64,000 bases of DNA from Mesorhizobium sp. Root157 (GCF_001427385.1 NZ_LMGJ01000012.1:326783-390782), one strand, 5' to 3'. Positions 8,880 to 21,192 are shown, counted from the first letter of the stretch. Notes: generated by a model not told the origin, from the sequence alone. Program-made: numbers and translations.

Positions 8880-9131
8880 ATGGCTGGCGAGGCGAATGAA
8901 GACGTCAGGGCGATGAGCTTCGAGCAGGCGCTCGACGCCTTGGAGAAGATCGTCGTGGACCTGGAGCGTGGCGACGTGGCGCTCGACCAGTCGATCCGCA
9001 TCTATGAGCGCGGCGAGGCGCTGAAGGCACATTGCGACCGGCTTCTGAAGGCGGCCGAGGACAAGGTGGAGAAGATCCGCCTGTCGCGCGACGGCAAGCC
9101 GGTTGGCACGGAGCCGCTCGACGGCGAATAG
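8880..9131 (+). CDS. xseB: Exodeoxyribonuclease VII small subunit
   Basis: Small subunit of exonuclease VII, which degrades single-stranded DNA into oligonucleotides. At 83 residues it has the family size, and it carries the signature [33 protein letters not shown] split over two helices, with LKAHCDRLL following. The large subunit xseA is not in this window. ATG 8880 follows the HDAC-like gene by 3 bases, suggesting translational coupling. Confidence 0.93.
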   Translation: MAGEANEDVRAMSFEQALDALEKIVVDLERGDVALDQSIRIYERGEALKAHCDRLLKAAEDKVEKIRLSRDGKPVGTEPLDGE

Positions 9132-9243
9132 GCCGCCGTTTCAGGCGGCGACGATTGAACAGTACGTCGCGGCTTTGCGGCTTTCTCGTCCAGCCTGCGG
9201 CGTATAGACTTTCCGCCATGTGCTGAAGCAAGGAGCCGCGCTA

Positions 9244-10164
9244 ATGAGCTTCTTTCCCGGGAACGATCCCAGTATCGGCGATGCCTTCGCCTGCGACGCC
9301 ATCGAATTGATGGTGATCCCCAACGCCCGCGACATTGACGGCTTCCAGGTACGGCGCGCCTTGCCGACCGCGCGGCGAAGATTGGTCGGTCCGTTCATCT
9401 TCTTCGACCGCATGGGGCCGGCGATCCTGAGGGCAGGGCAGGCGCTCGATGTGCGTCCGCACCCGCATATCGGGCTCTCCACGGTCACCTATCTGTTCGA
9501 CGGCAAGATCAGGCACCGCGATTCTCTCGGCACCGAGATGGTCATCGAACCGGGCGACGTGAATTTGATGACGGCCGGGCGCGGCATTGTCCATTCCGAA
9601 CGCACGCCGGAGGAATTGCGCGGCGCGCCGATGTCGGTGTCCGGCCTGCAGACATGGCTGGCCTTGCCTGACAGCAAGGAAGAAGTCGCGCCGTTGTTCG
9701 AGAACACGGCCAGCACCACCTTGCCGCAATTCGATGCGGAAGGGGTGAAAGGGCGCGTCGTCATCGGCTCTTTTTCAGGCATGCAGTCGCCCGTGCGGGC
9801 AACTTCGGAAACGCTCTATGCCGACATCAGGCTTTCGTCCGGAGCCAGGGTCAAAATTCCGGCAGATAGCGAGGAGCGGGCAATCTATACGCTGGAAGGC
9901 GAGGTTTCGATTTCAGGCGACCGCTTCCCGGCCGAGCGCCTGCTGGTATTCAAGCCCGGTGACGAAATCGTGGTGTCGTCGGAACTTGGCGCGCATTTCA
10001 TGCTGTTCGGCGGCGCTTCGCTGGGCTCCAAGCGCTACATCTGGTGGAATTTCGTGTCTTCGTCCAAGGAACGCATCGAACAGGCCAAGGAAGAATGGAA
10101 GACCGGCCGCTTCGATATCGTGCCCGGCGACGAGGAGGAATTCATTCCGCTGCCCGAGGGCTGA
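9244..10164 (+). CDS. Pirin family protein
   Basis: Bicupin protein of the pirin family; some bacterial pirins act as quercetinases or redox sensors, but the role here is open. The N-terminal cupin carries the metal-binding pattern RPHPHIGLSTVTYLFDG and GDVNLMTAGRGIVHSE, with both His residues and the Glu expected for a non-heme iron site. The C-terminal cupin is less conserved. ATG 9244 is preceded by AAGGAG at 9230-9235, so the start at residue MSFFPGND is secure and the open codons from 9220 are not used. 306 residues. Confidence 0.9.
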   Translation: MSFFPGNDPSIGDAFACDAIELMVIPNARDIDGFQVRRALPTARRRLVGPFIFFDRMGPAILRAGQALDVRPHPHIGLSTVTYLFDGKIRHRDSLGTEMVIEPGDVNLMTAGRGIVHSERTPEELRGAPMSVSGLQTWLALPDSKEEVAPLFENTASTTLPQFDAEGVKGRVVIGSFSGMQSPVRATSETLYADIRLSSGARVKIPADSEERAIYTLEGEVSISGDRFPAERLLVFKPGDEIVVSSELGAHFMLFGGASLGSKRYIWWNFVSSSKERIEQAKEEWKTGRFDIVPGDEEEFIPLPEG

Positions 10165-10245
10165 CGGGAGGCGTTCTCGCATTTACATTCGCGACTGCAC
10201 GGCCTATCGGCTTGTCACCGATAGGAATCTGGATGGGCCGCTGAC

Positions 10246-12159
10246 GTGAACCCCAAACCCGACACCCCGCTTCTGGACAAGGTTCGTATTCCAGCGGATC
10301 TGCGCGGCCTTGCCGAATCGGCCTTGCCGCAATTGGCGGCGGAACTGCGCATCGAGATGATCGACGCCGTGTCGCAGACCGGCGGCCATCTGGGCGCGGG
10401 ACTGGGCGTCGTCGAACTGACCGTCGCCCTGCACTACGTCTTCAACACCCCGCAGGATCGCGTGATCTGGGACGTCGGCCACCAGGCCTATCCGCACAAG
10501 ATCCTGACCGGCCGCCGCGACCGCATCCGTACATTGCGGCAGGAGGGCGGACTGTCGGGCTTCACCAAGCGCGAAGAGAGCGAATACGACCCCTTCGGCG
10601 CAGCCCACTCATCGACCTCGATCTCGGCCGGCCTCGGCATGGCGGTGGCGCGCGATCTGTCCGGCGGCAGGAACAACGTCATTGCCGTCATCGGTGACGG
10701 CGCGCTGTCGGCCGGCATGGCCTACGAGGCCCTGAACAATGCCGGCGCGCTGGGTTCGCGCCTCATCGTTATTTTGAACGACAACGACATGTCGATCGCG
10801 CCGCCGGTCGGGGCGATGAGCGCCTATCTGGCGCGTCTTTCGTCCGGCAGGACCTATCAGGGCTTCCGCGAACTCGGCAAGAAACTGACGGCTTATCTCG
10901 GCGAGCGGGCCGACCGGGCAATCACCCGCGCGGTGGAGCATGCGCGCGGCTATGTCACCGGTGGCACGCTGTTCGAGGAAATGGGCTTTTTCCACATCGG
11001 CCCCATCGACGGGCACAATCTGGAACATCTGGTTCCGGTGCTAAAGAACGTCCGCGACCACGGCACGGGACCTGTGCTGATCCATGTCGTGACGCAGAAG
11101 GGCAAGGGCTACGCGCCGGCCGAGGCCGCGGCCGACAAGTATCACGGCGTCAACCGCTTCGACGTCATTACCGGCGCGCAGGCCAAGGCTCCGGCCAACG
11201 CGCCGAGCTACACCAAGGTGTTTGCCGAAAGCCTGATCCAGGAGGCGCGCGCGGACGACCGCGTCGTTGCTGTCACAGCGGCCATGCCGGGCGGGACCGG
11301 TCTCGACCTGTTTGGCGAGGCGTTCCCGAGCCGCACCTTCGATGTCGGTATTGCCGAGCAGCATGGGGTGACGTTTGCCGCCGGCCTCGCCACGGAAGGC
11401 TATAAGCCGTTTGCCGCGATCTATTCCACCTTCCTGCAGCGCGCCTACGACCAGGTGGTGCATGACGTGGCGATCCAGAAATTGCCGGTTCGCTTCCCTA
11501 TCGACCGCGCCGGCTATGTCGGGGCGGACGGCGCCACCCATTGCGGCGCGTTCGACACCACCTTCCTTGCCTCCTTGCCGGGCTTCGTCGTCATGGCGGC
11601 TGCGGACGAGGCCGAGTTGCGCCACATGGTGCGCACCGCCGCAAGCTATGACGGGGGTCCGATTTCCTTCCGCTATCCGCGCGGCAATGGCGTCGGCGTC
11701 GACCTGCCCGAGCGCGGTTCGGTGCTGGAGATCGGCAAGGGCCGGATCGTCAAGGAAGGCACCAGCGTCGCGCTGCTTTCCTTCGGAACACGGCTTGCCG
11801 ACTGCCTGCTGGCCGCCGAGGAACTTGGCGCGGCTGGACTTTCGACCACTGTTGCCGATGCGCGCTTTGCCAAGCCGCTGGACGAGGACATGGTGCGGCG
11901 GCTCGCCCGTTCGCACGATGTGCTGGTGACGGTCGAGGAGGGTGCCATTGGCGGCTTCGCCAGCCATGTGCTGCACTTCCTGGCGCATGAGGGCCTGCTC
12001 GAAACCGGGCTGAAGGTGCGCCCGCTGGTGCTGCCGGATGCCTTCACCGATCATGGCAAGCCGGAAAAGATGTACGCCGACGCCGGGCTGGATGTGGCCG
12101 GTATAGTGCATGCCGTCTTTGCCGCGCTCGGCCGATCCGTCGATGCGCAACGCGCTTGA
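10246..12159 (+). CDS. dxs: 1-deoxy-D-xylulose-5-phosphate synthase
   Basis: Thiamine-diphosphate enzyme that condenses pyruvate and glyceraldehyde 3-phosphate, the entry and usual control point of the MEP isoprenoid pathway. The 637-residue protein shows the ThDP motif [34 protein letters not shown] near the N-terminus, and the transketolase pyrimidine domain with [18 protein letters not shown] and [15 protein letters not shown]. The start is GTG 10246. The MEP pathway enzyme ispH lies 12 kb away in the oxidase operon. The next genes, tlyA and the RNA methyltransferase, follow on the same strand. Confidence 0.96.
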   Translation: MNPKPDTPLLDKVRIPADLRGLAESALPQLAAELRIEMIDAVSQTGGHLGAGLGVVELTVALHYVFNTPQDRVIWDVGHQAYPHKILTGRRDRIRTLRQEGGLSGFTKREESEYDPFGAAHSSTSISAGLGMAVARDLSGGRNNVIAVIGDGALSAGMAYEALNNAGALGSRLIVILNDNDMSIAPPVGAMSAYLARLSSGRTYQGFRELGKKLTAYLGERADRAITRAVEHARGYVTGGTLFEEMGFFHIGPIDGHNLEHLVPVLKNVRDHGTGPVLIHVVTQKGKGYAPAEAAADKYHGVNRFDVITGAQAKAPANAPSYTKVFAESLIQEARADDRVVAVTAAMPGGTGLDLFGEAFPSRTFDVGIAEQHGVTFAAGLATEGYKPFAAIYSTFLQRAYDQVVHDVAIQKLPVRFPIDRAGYVGADGATHCGAFDTTFLASLPGFVVMAAADEAELRHMVRTAASYDGGPISFRYPRGNGVGVDLPERGSVLEIGKGRIVKEGTSVALLSFGTRLADCLLAAEELGAAGLSTTVADARFAKPLDEDMVRRLARSHDVLVTVEEGAIGGFASHVLHFLAHEGLLETGLKVRPLVLPDAFTDHGKPEKMYADAGLDVAGIVHAVFAALGRSVDAQRA

Positions 12160-12264
12160 TTGGGACGTCGGAACTTGAAGCGGCCCGTCTAGCCTGAGCC
12201 GTTTCCATGACCCGGCCTGCTCGTGGTGCTTGCCTTCGCTGCCGCCTTTCGTCAATGAAGACCG

Positions 12265-13029
12265 ATGAAGCCTTTCCAGCCAGCCAGCGCGCGCCAGCGG
12301 CTTGACGAACTCCTCGTCAGCCGCGGGCTGTTCGCCAGCCGCTCGCGTGCCCGCGATGCCATCGAGCGCGGCACGGTGAGCGTGGAGGGTGCAATCATGC
12401 GCAAGGCAGGGCAGGGCGTGTCCTGCGATGTGGCAATCGCCGTCGACGATCCCGCACAGGCCTATGTCTCGCGGGCGGCGCTGAAACTGATCGCCGGGCT
12501 GGAGCATTTCCGCTTTGATGCCTTGGGTTGCGAAGCGCTCGACATCGGCGCTTCGACCGGGGGCTTCACTCAAGTGCTTCTGGAACGTGGTGCGGCGCAT
12601 GTCAGCGCCATAGATGTCGGCCACGGCCAGATACACGAAAAGATTGCCGCCGATCCGCGCGTGACGTCCATCGAAGGGTTGAACGCCCGCGACCTCACCG
12701 TCGCCGATCTCGGCGGACGCATGCCCGATTTCATCGTGTCGGACGTCAGCTTCATTTCGCTGAAACTGGCGCTGCCGCCGGCGCTGGCTTTGGCCGAAAC
12801 CGGCGCGAGGGCCGTCCTGCTCGTCAAGCCGCAGTTCGAGGCCGGCAAGGACGCAATCGGCAAGGGCGGCTTGCTGAAGAACCCGGACGATGGCGACCGC
12901 GTTGCCGAAGAGTTGCGGGCCTGGCTCGATGCCATGCCGGGCTGGCGGGCGATCGGATTTTGCCCGTCGCCCATCGAAGGCGGCGACGGCAACCGCGAGT
13001 TCCTGCTTGCCGGAGAAAAGACGCGATGA
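12265..13029 (+). CDS. tlyA: TlyA family RNA methyltransferase
   Basis: S4 domain plus FtsJ/RrmJ-like methyltransferase. TlyA enzymes methylate ribose 2'-OH groups of 16S and 23S rRNA; some homologs were called hemolysins. The S4 RNA-binding segment (about 8-70) reads RLDELLVSRGLFASRSRARDAI. The SAM-binding loop is ALDIGASTGGFTQVLLERGA, and D-V-S-F-I-S-L and KPQFEAGKDAIGKGG are typical TlyA motifs. 254 residues is the usual length. Its stop overlaps the next start (ATGA at 13026-13029), indicating translational coupling. Confidence 0.92.
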   Translation: MKPFQPASARQRLDELLVSRGLFASRSRARDAIERGTVSVEGAIMRKAGQGVSCDVAIAVDDPAQAYVSRAALKLIAGLEHFRFDALGCEALDIGASTGGFTQVLLERGAAHVSAIDVGHGQIHEKIAADPRVTSIEGLNARDLTVADLGGRMPDFIVSDVSFISLKLALPPALALAETGARAVLLVKPQFEAGKDAIGKGGLLKNPDDGDRVAEELRAWLDAMPGWRAIGFCPSPIEGGDGNREFLLAGEKTR

Positions 13030-14267
13030 ACGCGCGCTTTACCATCGAAAAACTTGGCTCGCAGGGCGACGGTATTGCCGAAACCGAACAGGGCGACGTT
13101 TTCATCCCGTTCGCGCTGCCGGGCGAAACGGTGAACGCCGCGCGTCAACGCGACCGCGCCACACTGATGGCTGTGATCGAGCCTTCGCCGCTGCGCGTGG
13201 CGCCTGCCTGCCGGCATTTCACCGAATGCGGCGGCTGCGCCGTGCAGCATCTGGAGGCGCAAGCCTATCTGCAATGGAAGCGTGGCAAGGTTGAGTATGC
13301 GCTGAAGATGAAGGGCATCACCGCCGAAATCGCCCCGATCGTGCCCTGCGAACCGCATAGCCGCCGCCGCGTCGTCTTCACCGCCCGAAAGGCGGCCGGT
13401 GAAATGTTGTTCGGCTTCGTCCGGGCGCTATCCAGCGAAGTCATTTCCATAACCGAATGCTCGATTACCCTGCCGGAAATCGTCGCCGCGCTTGACCCTT
13501 TGAAGGCGCTTGCCGGGCTGATCTGCGCGACAACCAAATCCTTCCATATGACGGTGACGGCGACCACTGCCGGCCTCGATATCGCGGCCCAGGATTCAGG
13601 CACGCTGGGCGAACACCAGCGCCGCATCGCCGCCAACTTCGTCATCGCCCAGAAGTTCGCGCGCCTGACCATCGATGGCGAAATCATTGTCGAGCCAAGG
13701 AAGCCTGTGGTGACGTTCGGCACGGTCGCGGTCGCCGTTCCGTCTGGCGCATTTCTGCAGGCGACGCAGGCGGCCGAGCAGGCGATGGCCGCGATGGTCG
13801 GCCAGCATCTGGCGCGCGCCAGGAAGGTGGCGGATCTGTTTGCCGGTTGCGGCAGCTTTGCGCTGCGGCTTGCGGCGAAATCGGAAGTCCACGCGGTGGA
13901 AGGGGATGCGGCTGCCCTTGCAGCGCTCGACCATGGCTTTCGCTTCGCCACCGGCCTCAAACGCGTCACCACCGAGCGCCGCGACCTGTTTCGGCGGCCG
14001 CTGACCTTCAAGGAATTGAATACCTTCGACGGCGTCGTCTTCGATCCGCCGCGTGCCGGTGCGGAAGACCAGTCGAAGCAACTTGCGAGGTCCGACGTGC
14101 CGTTCGTTGCCGCCGTGTCGTGCAATCCGGTAACCCTGGCGCGCGACCTCGCCATCCTCATCGACGGCGGCTACCGCCTGAAAAGCATCACTCCCGTCGA
14201 TCAATTTCTATGGTCTGCGCATGTCGAGGCAGTGGCGCTGCTGGAGAAGCCGAAGAAGCGCCGGTAA
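13026..14267 (+). CDS. TrmA/RumA-type SAM-dependent RNA uracil methyltransferase
   Basis: Predicted 5-methyluridine methyltransferase acting on rRNA or tRNA. An N-terminal TRAM-like segment (about 1-55) is followed by the Fe-S cluster motif CRHFTECGGC (Cys-x5-Cys-x2-Cys) with a fourth Cys further on. The SAM site is ADLFAGCGSFALRLA, then FDPPRAGAEDQ, and the catalytic cysteine lies in SCNPVTLARDL. The 413-residue length fits RlmD-like proteins. ATG 13026 overlaps the tlyA stop, so both RNA-modifying enzymes are coupled. The target uridine cannot be read from sequence. Confidence 0.9.
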   Translation: MNARFTIEKLGSQGDGIAETEQGDVFIPFALPGETVNAARQRDRATLMAVIEPSPLRVAPACRHFTECGGCAVQHLEAQAYLQWKRGKVEYALKMKGITAEIAPIVPCEPHSRRRVVFTARKAAGEMLFGFVRALSSEVISITECSITLPEIVAALDPLKALAGLICATTKSFHMTVTATTAGLDIAAQDSGTLGEHQRRIAANFVIAQKFARLTIDGEIIVEPRKPVVTFGTVAVAVPSGAFLQATQAAEQAMAAMVGQHLARARKVADLFAGCGSFALRLAAKSEVHAVEGDAAALAALDHGFRFATGLKRVTTERRDLFRRPLTFKELNTFDGVVFDPPRAGAEDQSKQLARSDVPFVAAVSCNPVTLARDLAILIDGGYRLKSITPVDQFLWSAHVEAVALLEKPKKRR

Positions 14268-14277
14268 GAGCCTGCGC

Positions 14278-14317
14278 TTGAATTGCACGTCTTTTGCGCC
14301 TATTTTGATGGTATCAA
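14278..14317 (+). promoter_or_regulatory. Promoter and operator of the RES-Xre module
   Basis: TTGAAT (14278-14283) and TATTTT (14301-14306) are 17 bases apart. Overlapping the downstream hexamer is TTGAT-GGT-ATCAA (14305-14317), a perfect 5-bp dyad well placed for antitoxin autorepression. The antitoxin ATG is 27 bases further on. Confidence 0.5.
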
Positions 14318-14343
14318 GTCAATTCATGCATGGAGGAGGCATC

Positions 14344-14715
14344 ATGACCTCCGCAGTCCTTGAAATTCCGGCCTCGCGCTTCGGTGAGGGCAAGTCGCCA
14401 TTTTTGTCGGCACGGCGGGTGGCCGAACTGCTTGGCGTCAACCTCACCGAACTGGCCGGCCTGATCGGCGTCGCCCGCAACACGCTTGCCGCCAAGGCGG
14501 GCGCGCGCAAGGTCGACGCGGCGCTGAGCCCGGTCGTGCGCATCCTGGCGATGGCGGGCGAGATGGCCGGCGACGAGCAGCGCGCCGCGATCTGGTTCAA
14601 GCACCAGCCCATCCCCGGCTGGGCGGGCAAGACCGCCTACGACCTCGTGCATGAAGGCAAGGCCGACAAGGTTCTCGCCTATCTGGAGGCCGTGCGCTCC
14701 GGCGTCTATGCCTGA
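14344..14715 (+). CDS. Xre/MbcA/ParS-type antitoxin (DUF2384)
   Basis: Antitoxin of a RES-Xre toxin-antitoxin pair; expected to neutralise the toxin and repress the operon. The 123-residue protein has an N-terminal HTH-like Xre region (ARRVAELLGVNLTELAGLIGVARNTLAAK) and a C-terminal DUF2384 segment, AAIWFKHQPIPGWAGKTAYDLV with GKADKVLAYLEAVRSGVYA, the region known to contact RES toxins. The start ATG 14344 has a strong GGAGGAGG at 14332-14339. Its stop overlaps the toxin ATG by 8 bases, typical of coupled TA genes. Confidence 0.93.
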   Translation: MTSAVLEIPASRFGEGKSPFLSARRVAELLGVNLTELAGLIGVARNTLAAKAGARKVDAALSPVVRILAMAGEMAGDEQRAAIWFKHQPIPGWAGKTAYDLVHEGKADKVLAYLEAVRSGVYA

Positions 14716-15220
14716 CACCGGGCAGAAACTGACCCTGTGGCGCGCCTTCGTGCCGCAATGGGCGCATATGCCGTTGTCGGGCGACGGTGCTGCCCGCTTC
14801 GGCGGCCGCTGGAATCCGGTCGGCGCCCCGGCGATCTATGCGGCGCGCGAACTCTCCACCGCTTGGGCCGAGTACAATCAAGGCTTTGTCCAGCATCCGG
14901 CCTTGATCGCGCAACTTGAATTGTCCGGCGCGCGGCTGGCCGACCTGACCGACCGAAACATACTTGCCGAACTCGGTGTGAGCGACGCCATCCACAAATG
15001 CGAGTGGCGCGATGCGATGGATCGCAAGCAAGTTCCGCAAACGCACAGATTGCGCAAGAGCCTGCTGAAGGACGGATGGCACGGCGTTGTCTATCCGTCC
15101 TTCATGTCGCCCGGCGGCACTTGCGTTGCGCTGTGGGACTGGAATGGCAAGGGCGGACCGCGCCTCGATGTCATCGATCCCGACCACCGCCTGCCCAAAT
15201 CGCCCGCTTCATGGCTGTGA
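14708..15220 (+). CDS. RES-domain toxin
   Basis: Toxin of the RES-Xre type. Characterised relatives deplete NAD+ or ADP-ribosylate a metabolic enzyme. The RES pattern is complete: GGRWNPVGAPAIY with the conserved Arg and Tyr, LSTAWAEY with the conserved Glu, and a later VVYPSF with the conserved Ser, followed by GGTCVALWDW. 170 residues is slightly long for the family core, with short additions at both ends. ATG 14708 overlaps the antitoxin stop, so toxin translation depends on antitoxin translation. Base composition is like that of the neighbours, so recent transfer is not obvious. Confidence 0.92.
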   Translation: MPDTGQKLTLWRAFVPQWAHMPLSGDGAARFGGRWNPVGAPAIYAARELSTAWAEYNQGFVQHPALIAQLELSGARLADLTDRNILAELGVSDAIHKCEWRDAMDRKQVPQTHRLRKSLLKDGWHGVVYPSFMSPGGTCVALWDWNGKGGPRLDVIDPDHRLPKSPASWL

Positions 15221-15227
15221 CGTAAAT

Positions 15228-16640
15228 TCAGACCTGGGTGCCGCCGACCGTCATCTGGTTCATGCGCAGATGCGGCTGGCCGACGCCGACCGGCACGCCT
15301 TGCCCGGCCTTGCCGCACATGCCGATGCCTGTGTCGAGCTTCATGTCGTTGCCGATCATGGAAACCCGGTGCATGGCATCCGGACCGTTGCCGATCAGCA
15401 TGGCGCCCTTGATCGGCTGGGTGACCTTGCCGTTTTCGATCATGTAGGCCTCGGTGCAGCCGAACACGAACTTGCCTGAGGTGATGTCGACTTGGCCGCC
15501 GCCGAAGGACACGGCGTAGATGCCTTTCTTCACCGAAGAAATAATTTCGTCCGGCTCCATGTCGCCGGCAGTCATGTAGGTGTTGGTCATGCGCGGCATC
15601 GGCTGGTGGGCATAGCCTTCACGCCGCCCGTTGCCGGTGGCGGCCATGCCCATCAGGCGGGCATTCTGCCGGTCCTGCATGTAGCCGACCAGCTTGCCGT
15701 CCTCGATCAGCACGTTGTGGGCAGAAGGCGTGCCCTCATCGTCAACCGTGAGTGAGCCGCGCCGTTCGGCTATGGTGCCGTCGTCCACCACGGTGACGCC
15801 CTTGGCGGCGACCTGCTGACCCATCAGTCCGGCGAAGGCCGAAGTCTTCTTGCGGTTGAAGTCGCCTTCCAGCCCGTGGCCGACCGCTTCGTGCAGCATG
15901 ACGCCCGGCCAGCCGCTGGACAAAACGATGTCGAAAGTGCCGGCGGGCGCAGGCACGGCCTCGAGATTGACCAGCGCTTGCCTGAGCGCCTCCTTGGCGG
16001 CGTGCTTCCAGCTATCCTCGATCAGGAATTCGCCGAAACCCTTGCGGCCGCCCATGCCAAAGGAGCCGCTTTCCTGCCGCTCGCCGTCACCGACGATGAC
16101 GGCAACGTTGATCCTGACCAGAGGGCGGATGTCGCGCACCAACTGACCGTCGCCACGCAGGATCTCGACATGCTGCCACGACGACGCCAGCGAAGCAGTG
16201 ACCTGCCGCACGCGCGGGTCTTCGGCGCGCAGCCATGCATCGATTTCCTGAAGGAGTTTGGCCTTGGCCTCGAAGGGCGGCGAGGGGATCGGGTTCTCGT
16301 CACTGTAGAGATGGCGGTTGGTGCGCTGAGGCGCTGCCGCAAGCTGGCCGGAATAACCGCCCTTGACCGCCGAGACCGCGTCCGAGGCTCGCAGCAGCGC
16401 CGCTTGCGACAACTCGCTCGAATGGGCGTAGCCGGTTGCCTCGCCGGCAACGGCGCGCAACCCGAAGCCCTGGTCGGTGTTGAAATTCGCCGTCTTCAGC
16501 CGGCCGTTGTCGAACATCAGCGCTTCGCTCTCGCTGTATTCGAGATAGAGTTCGCCGTCGTCGGCGCCTTGCAGCGTATCGGCGACCACTTTGCGGATAC
16601 GGTCGTCGGAAATGTCGAACTGGCTGATGAGGCTGGTCAT
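15228..16640 (-). CDS. tldD: Metalloprotease TldD
   Basis: Subunit of the TldD/TldE zinc protease, which processes unfolded or modified peptides such as microcin B17 precursor and the CcdA antitoxin. The zinc motif H250-E-A-V-G-H255 is intact, and the C-terminal GMCGKAGQGVPVG supplies the conserved cysteine region. 470 residues is the usual size. The open frame extends upstream to 16703, but ATG 16640 (MTSLISQFDI) matches family N-termini. The partner tldE/pmbA is not in this window. It runs opposite to the toxin-antitoxin pair and ends 7 bases past the toxin stop. Confidence 0.94.
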   Translation of the reverse strand: MTSLISQFDISDDRIRKVVADTLQGADDGELYLEYSESEALMFDNGRLKTANFNTDQGFGLRAVAGEATGYAHSSELSQAALLRASDAVSAVKGGYSGQLAAAPQRTNRHLYSDENPIPSPPFEAKAKLLQEIDAWLRAEDPRVRQVTASLASSWQHVEILRGDGQLVRDIRPLVRINVAVIVGDGERQESGSFGMGGRKGFGEFLIEDSWKHAAKEALRQALVNLEAVPAPAGTFDIVLSSGWPGVMLHEAVGHGLEGDFNRKKTSAFAGLMGQQVAAKGVTVVDDGTIAERRGSLTVDDEGTPSAHNVLIEDGKLVGYMQDRQNARLMGMAATGNGRREGYAHQPMPRMTNTYMTAGDMEPDEIISSVKKGIYAVSFGGGQVDITSGKFVFGCTEAYMIENGKVTQPIKGAMLIGNGPDAMHRVSMIGNDMKLDTGIGMCGKAGQGVPVGVGQPHLRMNQMTVGGTQV

Positions 16641-16724
16641 GGCGCGGCTACCTTCAGGGCAGGGTTTCGCAACCGATGTAGGCGCGCGAAGGCCGCTCGG
16701 CAATGCACATCGTTGAAGCGAGGC

Positions 16725-17240
16725 TTAAGGCAGCGCGGCGAAGCCGTCGGCGAAACCCTGGAGGTCGACCGGAATGCCTATGCCCTCTTCCGGCGTCTGG
16801 AAGATGATGAAGGTGGCCGCCGTTCCGGTCTTCAGCGTATCCAGCAACGACTTTTCCAGGATGACTTCCGCATAGCAGCCATCCTGGAAGCAGCGCACGA
16901 AGTAGGCGCGGCCGATATCCTTGCCGTCGACGTTGAGGCCGAGGCCGTTGGGAAGCAGGACACCCAGCGGTGCCAGCACGCGCAGAATCTCGGCTTTGTT
17001 GTCGGCCGTGCGCAAAACGACCACCGACAGGCCCATTTCGGGGCGATCCTCGGCGACGACGTTCTGCATCATCACGCATTGTTCGGCGCTGGCGCCTGCC
17101 GGGGTGTCGCAGATGATCGACCACGCACCATGAGTGGAGCGCACGCTGCCGCTTGGCTGCGCGGCGAGACTTGAGCCGGCGCACAACAAGGCGGCGAGAA
17201 AAATGACCTTCGCCAAGGTTCTCGAAACCCAAGAATTCAT
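16725..17240 (-). CDS. Invasion-associated locus B (IalB) family protein
   Basis: Periplasmic or surface protein of the IalB family, named from Bartonella; widespread in Rhizobiales and often of unknown role outside pathogens. The 171-residue protein has a signal peptide ending near L-A-A-Q, HGAWSIICDTPAG as the family start, four cysteines in two probable disulfides (C-x(n)-C in WSIICD/EQCVMM and RCFQDGC), and the C-terminal IPVDLQGFADGFAAL that defines the family. ATG 17240 is preferred over 17261 because GGAG lies at the right distance only for the former. Confidence 0.9.
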   Translation of the reverse strand: MNSWVSRTLAKVIFLAALLCAGSSLAAQPSGSVRSTHGAWSIICDTPAGASAEQCVMMQNVVAEDRPEMGLSVVVLRTADNKAEILRVLAPLGVLLPNGLGLNVDGKDIGRAYFVRCFQDGCYAEVILEKSLLDTLKTGTAATFIIFQTPEEGIGIPVDLQGFADGFAALP

Positions 17241-17604
17241 GACGGCTCCACTGCGAATCATGCCACTTTAAGCTGCGCCGAAGCCAAGCGAAAGGACGAG
17301 GATGGGTTCAATCGCCTTCGACTGCGGCAATAATGGGGTTTTCAAGCAATTTTTACATGAGTTGGCCACCGGTAGCGAGCCTCGATCCGCTTTTTACTCC
17401 AGGGTCCGCTTCGAATCCGCCTGCGTTTGGGCTGCCAGATGGCCTCCACCCCGGCCGCGCGCGCAAAAATGCCGCATGATGACTGGCCCTCCTTTCTTGC
17501 GGCGGGATAAAGAGTATGGTTTGAACCACCAACGGAATGTCCGGGATTCCCGTCCCGGCGTGCATTGTATATTCTTGCGGCCGAGCCGCGAGGCAGGGGA
17601 GATG
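17241..17604 (+). promoter_or_regulatory. Leader region of the cytochrome oxidase operon
   Basis: This 364-base non-coding stretch lies between the divergent ialB and coxB genes. I recognise no gene in it. A dyad TGGTT-TG-AACCA (17517-17528) and a purine-rich ribosome site at 17591-17600 are the only clear elements. Presumably it carries promoters for both genes, but no convincing -35/-10 pair was found. Confidence 0.35.
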
Positions 17605-20167
<2,563 letters not shown>

Positions 20168-20187
20168 GCGGCGGACTGTAGAAATCG

Positions 20188-20214
20188 AAGCCGCCGGCCA
20201 TGGTCGGCGGCTTT
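20188..20214 (+). terminator. Intercistronic hairpin between ctaD and ctaB
   Basis: AAGCCGCCG (20188-20196) pairs with CGGCGGCTT (20205-20213): a perfect 9-bp GC-rich stem with an 8-base loop, followed by only a short T stretch (CTTTGG). It is placed 21 bases after the ctaD stop and could act as a partial terminator or as a 3' stabiliser for the structural-subunit mRNA. Confidence 0.6.
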
Positions 20215-20247
20215 GGCCAAACGGAATGATAGGACTTTTGAGTACGC

Positions 20248-21192
20248 ATGGCCCTGGTCGACCATAGAAGCATCGAGGACGCCGACTTCCGCATGTCGGA
20301 AGCAACAGCCGGCGATTTCTTTGCGCTGCTGAAGCCGCGGGTGATGTCGCTGGTGGTGTTCACCGCGTTCGTCGGCCTGGTGGCGGCACCCGTGACGATC
20401 AACCCGTTCATCGCCGTGATTGCCATTTTGGCGATCGCCATCGGTGCGGGCGCCTCCGGTGCCCTCAACATGTGGTACGACGCCGACATCGATGCGGTCA
20501 TGAGCCGAACCGCCAGCCGGCCGGTGCCGTCCGGCAAGGTTACCCCGGGCGAAGCGCTGAGCTTCGGTCTGGTGCTGTCGGTGCTCTCGGTTATGACCCT
20601 TGGCGTGCTGGTCAACTGGCTCTCCGCGTCGCTGCTTGCCTTCACCATCTTCTTTTACGCGGTCGTTTACACGATATGGCTGAAGCGCTGGACACCGCAG
20701 AACATCGTCATCGGTGGGGCAGCCGGAGCCTTCCCGCCCATTATCGGCTGGGCGGCCGCAACAGGCTCCGTCAGCCTCGAAAGCGTGATCCTGTTCCTGA
20801 TCATCTTCCTGTGGACGCCGCCGCACTTCTGGGCGCTGGCTTTGTTCAAGTCTGACGATTATGCGCGTGCCGGCGTTCCGATGATGCCGAATGTCGCCGG
20901 CGAGGCTTCGACGCGCAGGCAGATCTTCGCCTATGCGCTGCTGTTGGCGCCAATTGGGGCGTTGCCCTGGGCGCTTGGCTATACGACCGCCGTCTATGGC
21001 ATCGTTGCCGCGCTTTTGGGGGTAGGCTTCGTCTGGTATTCGTGGAAGGTGTTGCGCATGAGCGATACCGACCGCGCGATGAAGCCGGCCAAGGCGCTGT
21101 TCGGTTATTCGCTGCTTTACCTGTTCGCGATCTTCGCCGTTTATCTGGGCGACCGTCTCGTCGAACACGCACTGGGCCTTGGCGGAGTGTGA
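20248..21192 (+). CDS. ctaB: Protoheme IX farnesyltransferase (heme O synthase)
   Basis: Transfers a farnesyl group to protoheme to give heme O, the precursor of the heme A used by the oxidase encoded alongside. A UbiA-family membrane protein with about nine helices; the aspartate-rich motif [15 protein letters not shown] and the second motif in [13 protein letters not shown] are present, with [13 protein letters not shown] at the N-terminus. 314 residues. ATG 20248 follows the ctaD hairpin. The stop overlaps the coxF start (TGATG). Confidence 0.95.
   Translation: MALVDHRSIEDADFRMSEATAGDFFALLKPRVMSLVVFTAFVGLVAAPVTINPFIAVIAILAIAIGAGASGALNMWYDADIDAVMSRTASRPVPSGKVTPGEALSFGLVLSVLSVMTLGVLVNWLSASLLAFTIFFYAVVYTIWLKRWTPQNIVIGGAAGAFPPIIGWAAATGSVSLESVILFLIIFLWTPPHFWALALFKSDDYARAGVPMMPNVAGEASTRRQIFAYALLLAPIGALPWALGYTTAVYGIVAALLGVGFVWYSWKVLRMSDTDRAMKPAKALFGYSLLYLFAIFAVYLGDRLVEHALGLGGV

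Noticed and set aside
11041..12636. 531-codon leftward frame across dxs and tlyA.
   Set aside because: Antisense shadow of two well-identified genes.
14268..15227. Recent integration of the toxin-antitoxin genes at a tRNA or attachment site.
   Set aside because: No tRNA, integrase or flanking direct repeat was found, and base composition matches the surroundings.
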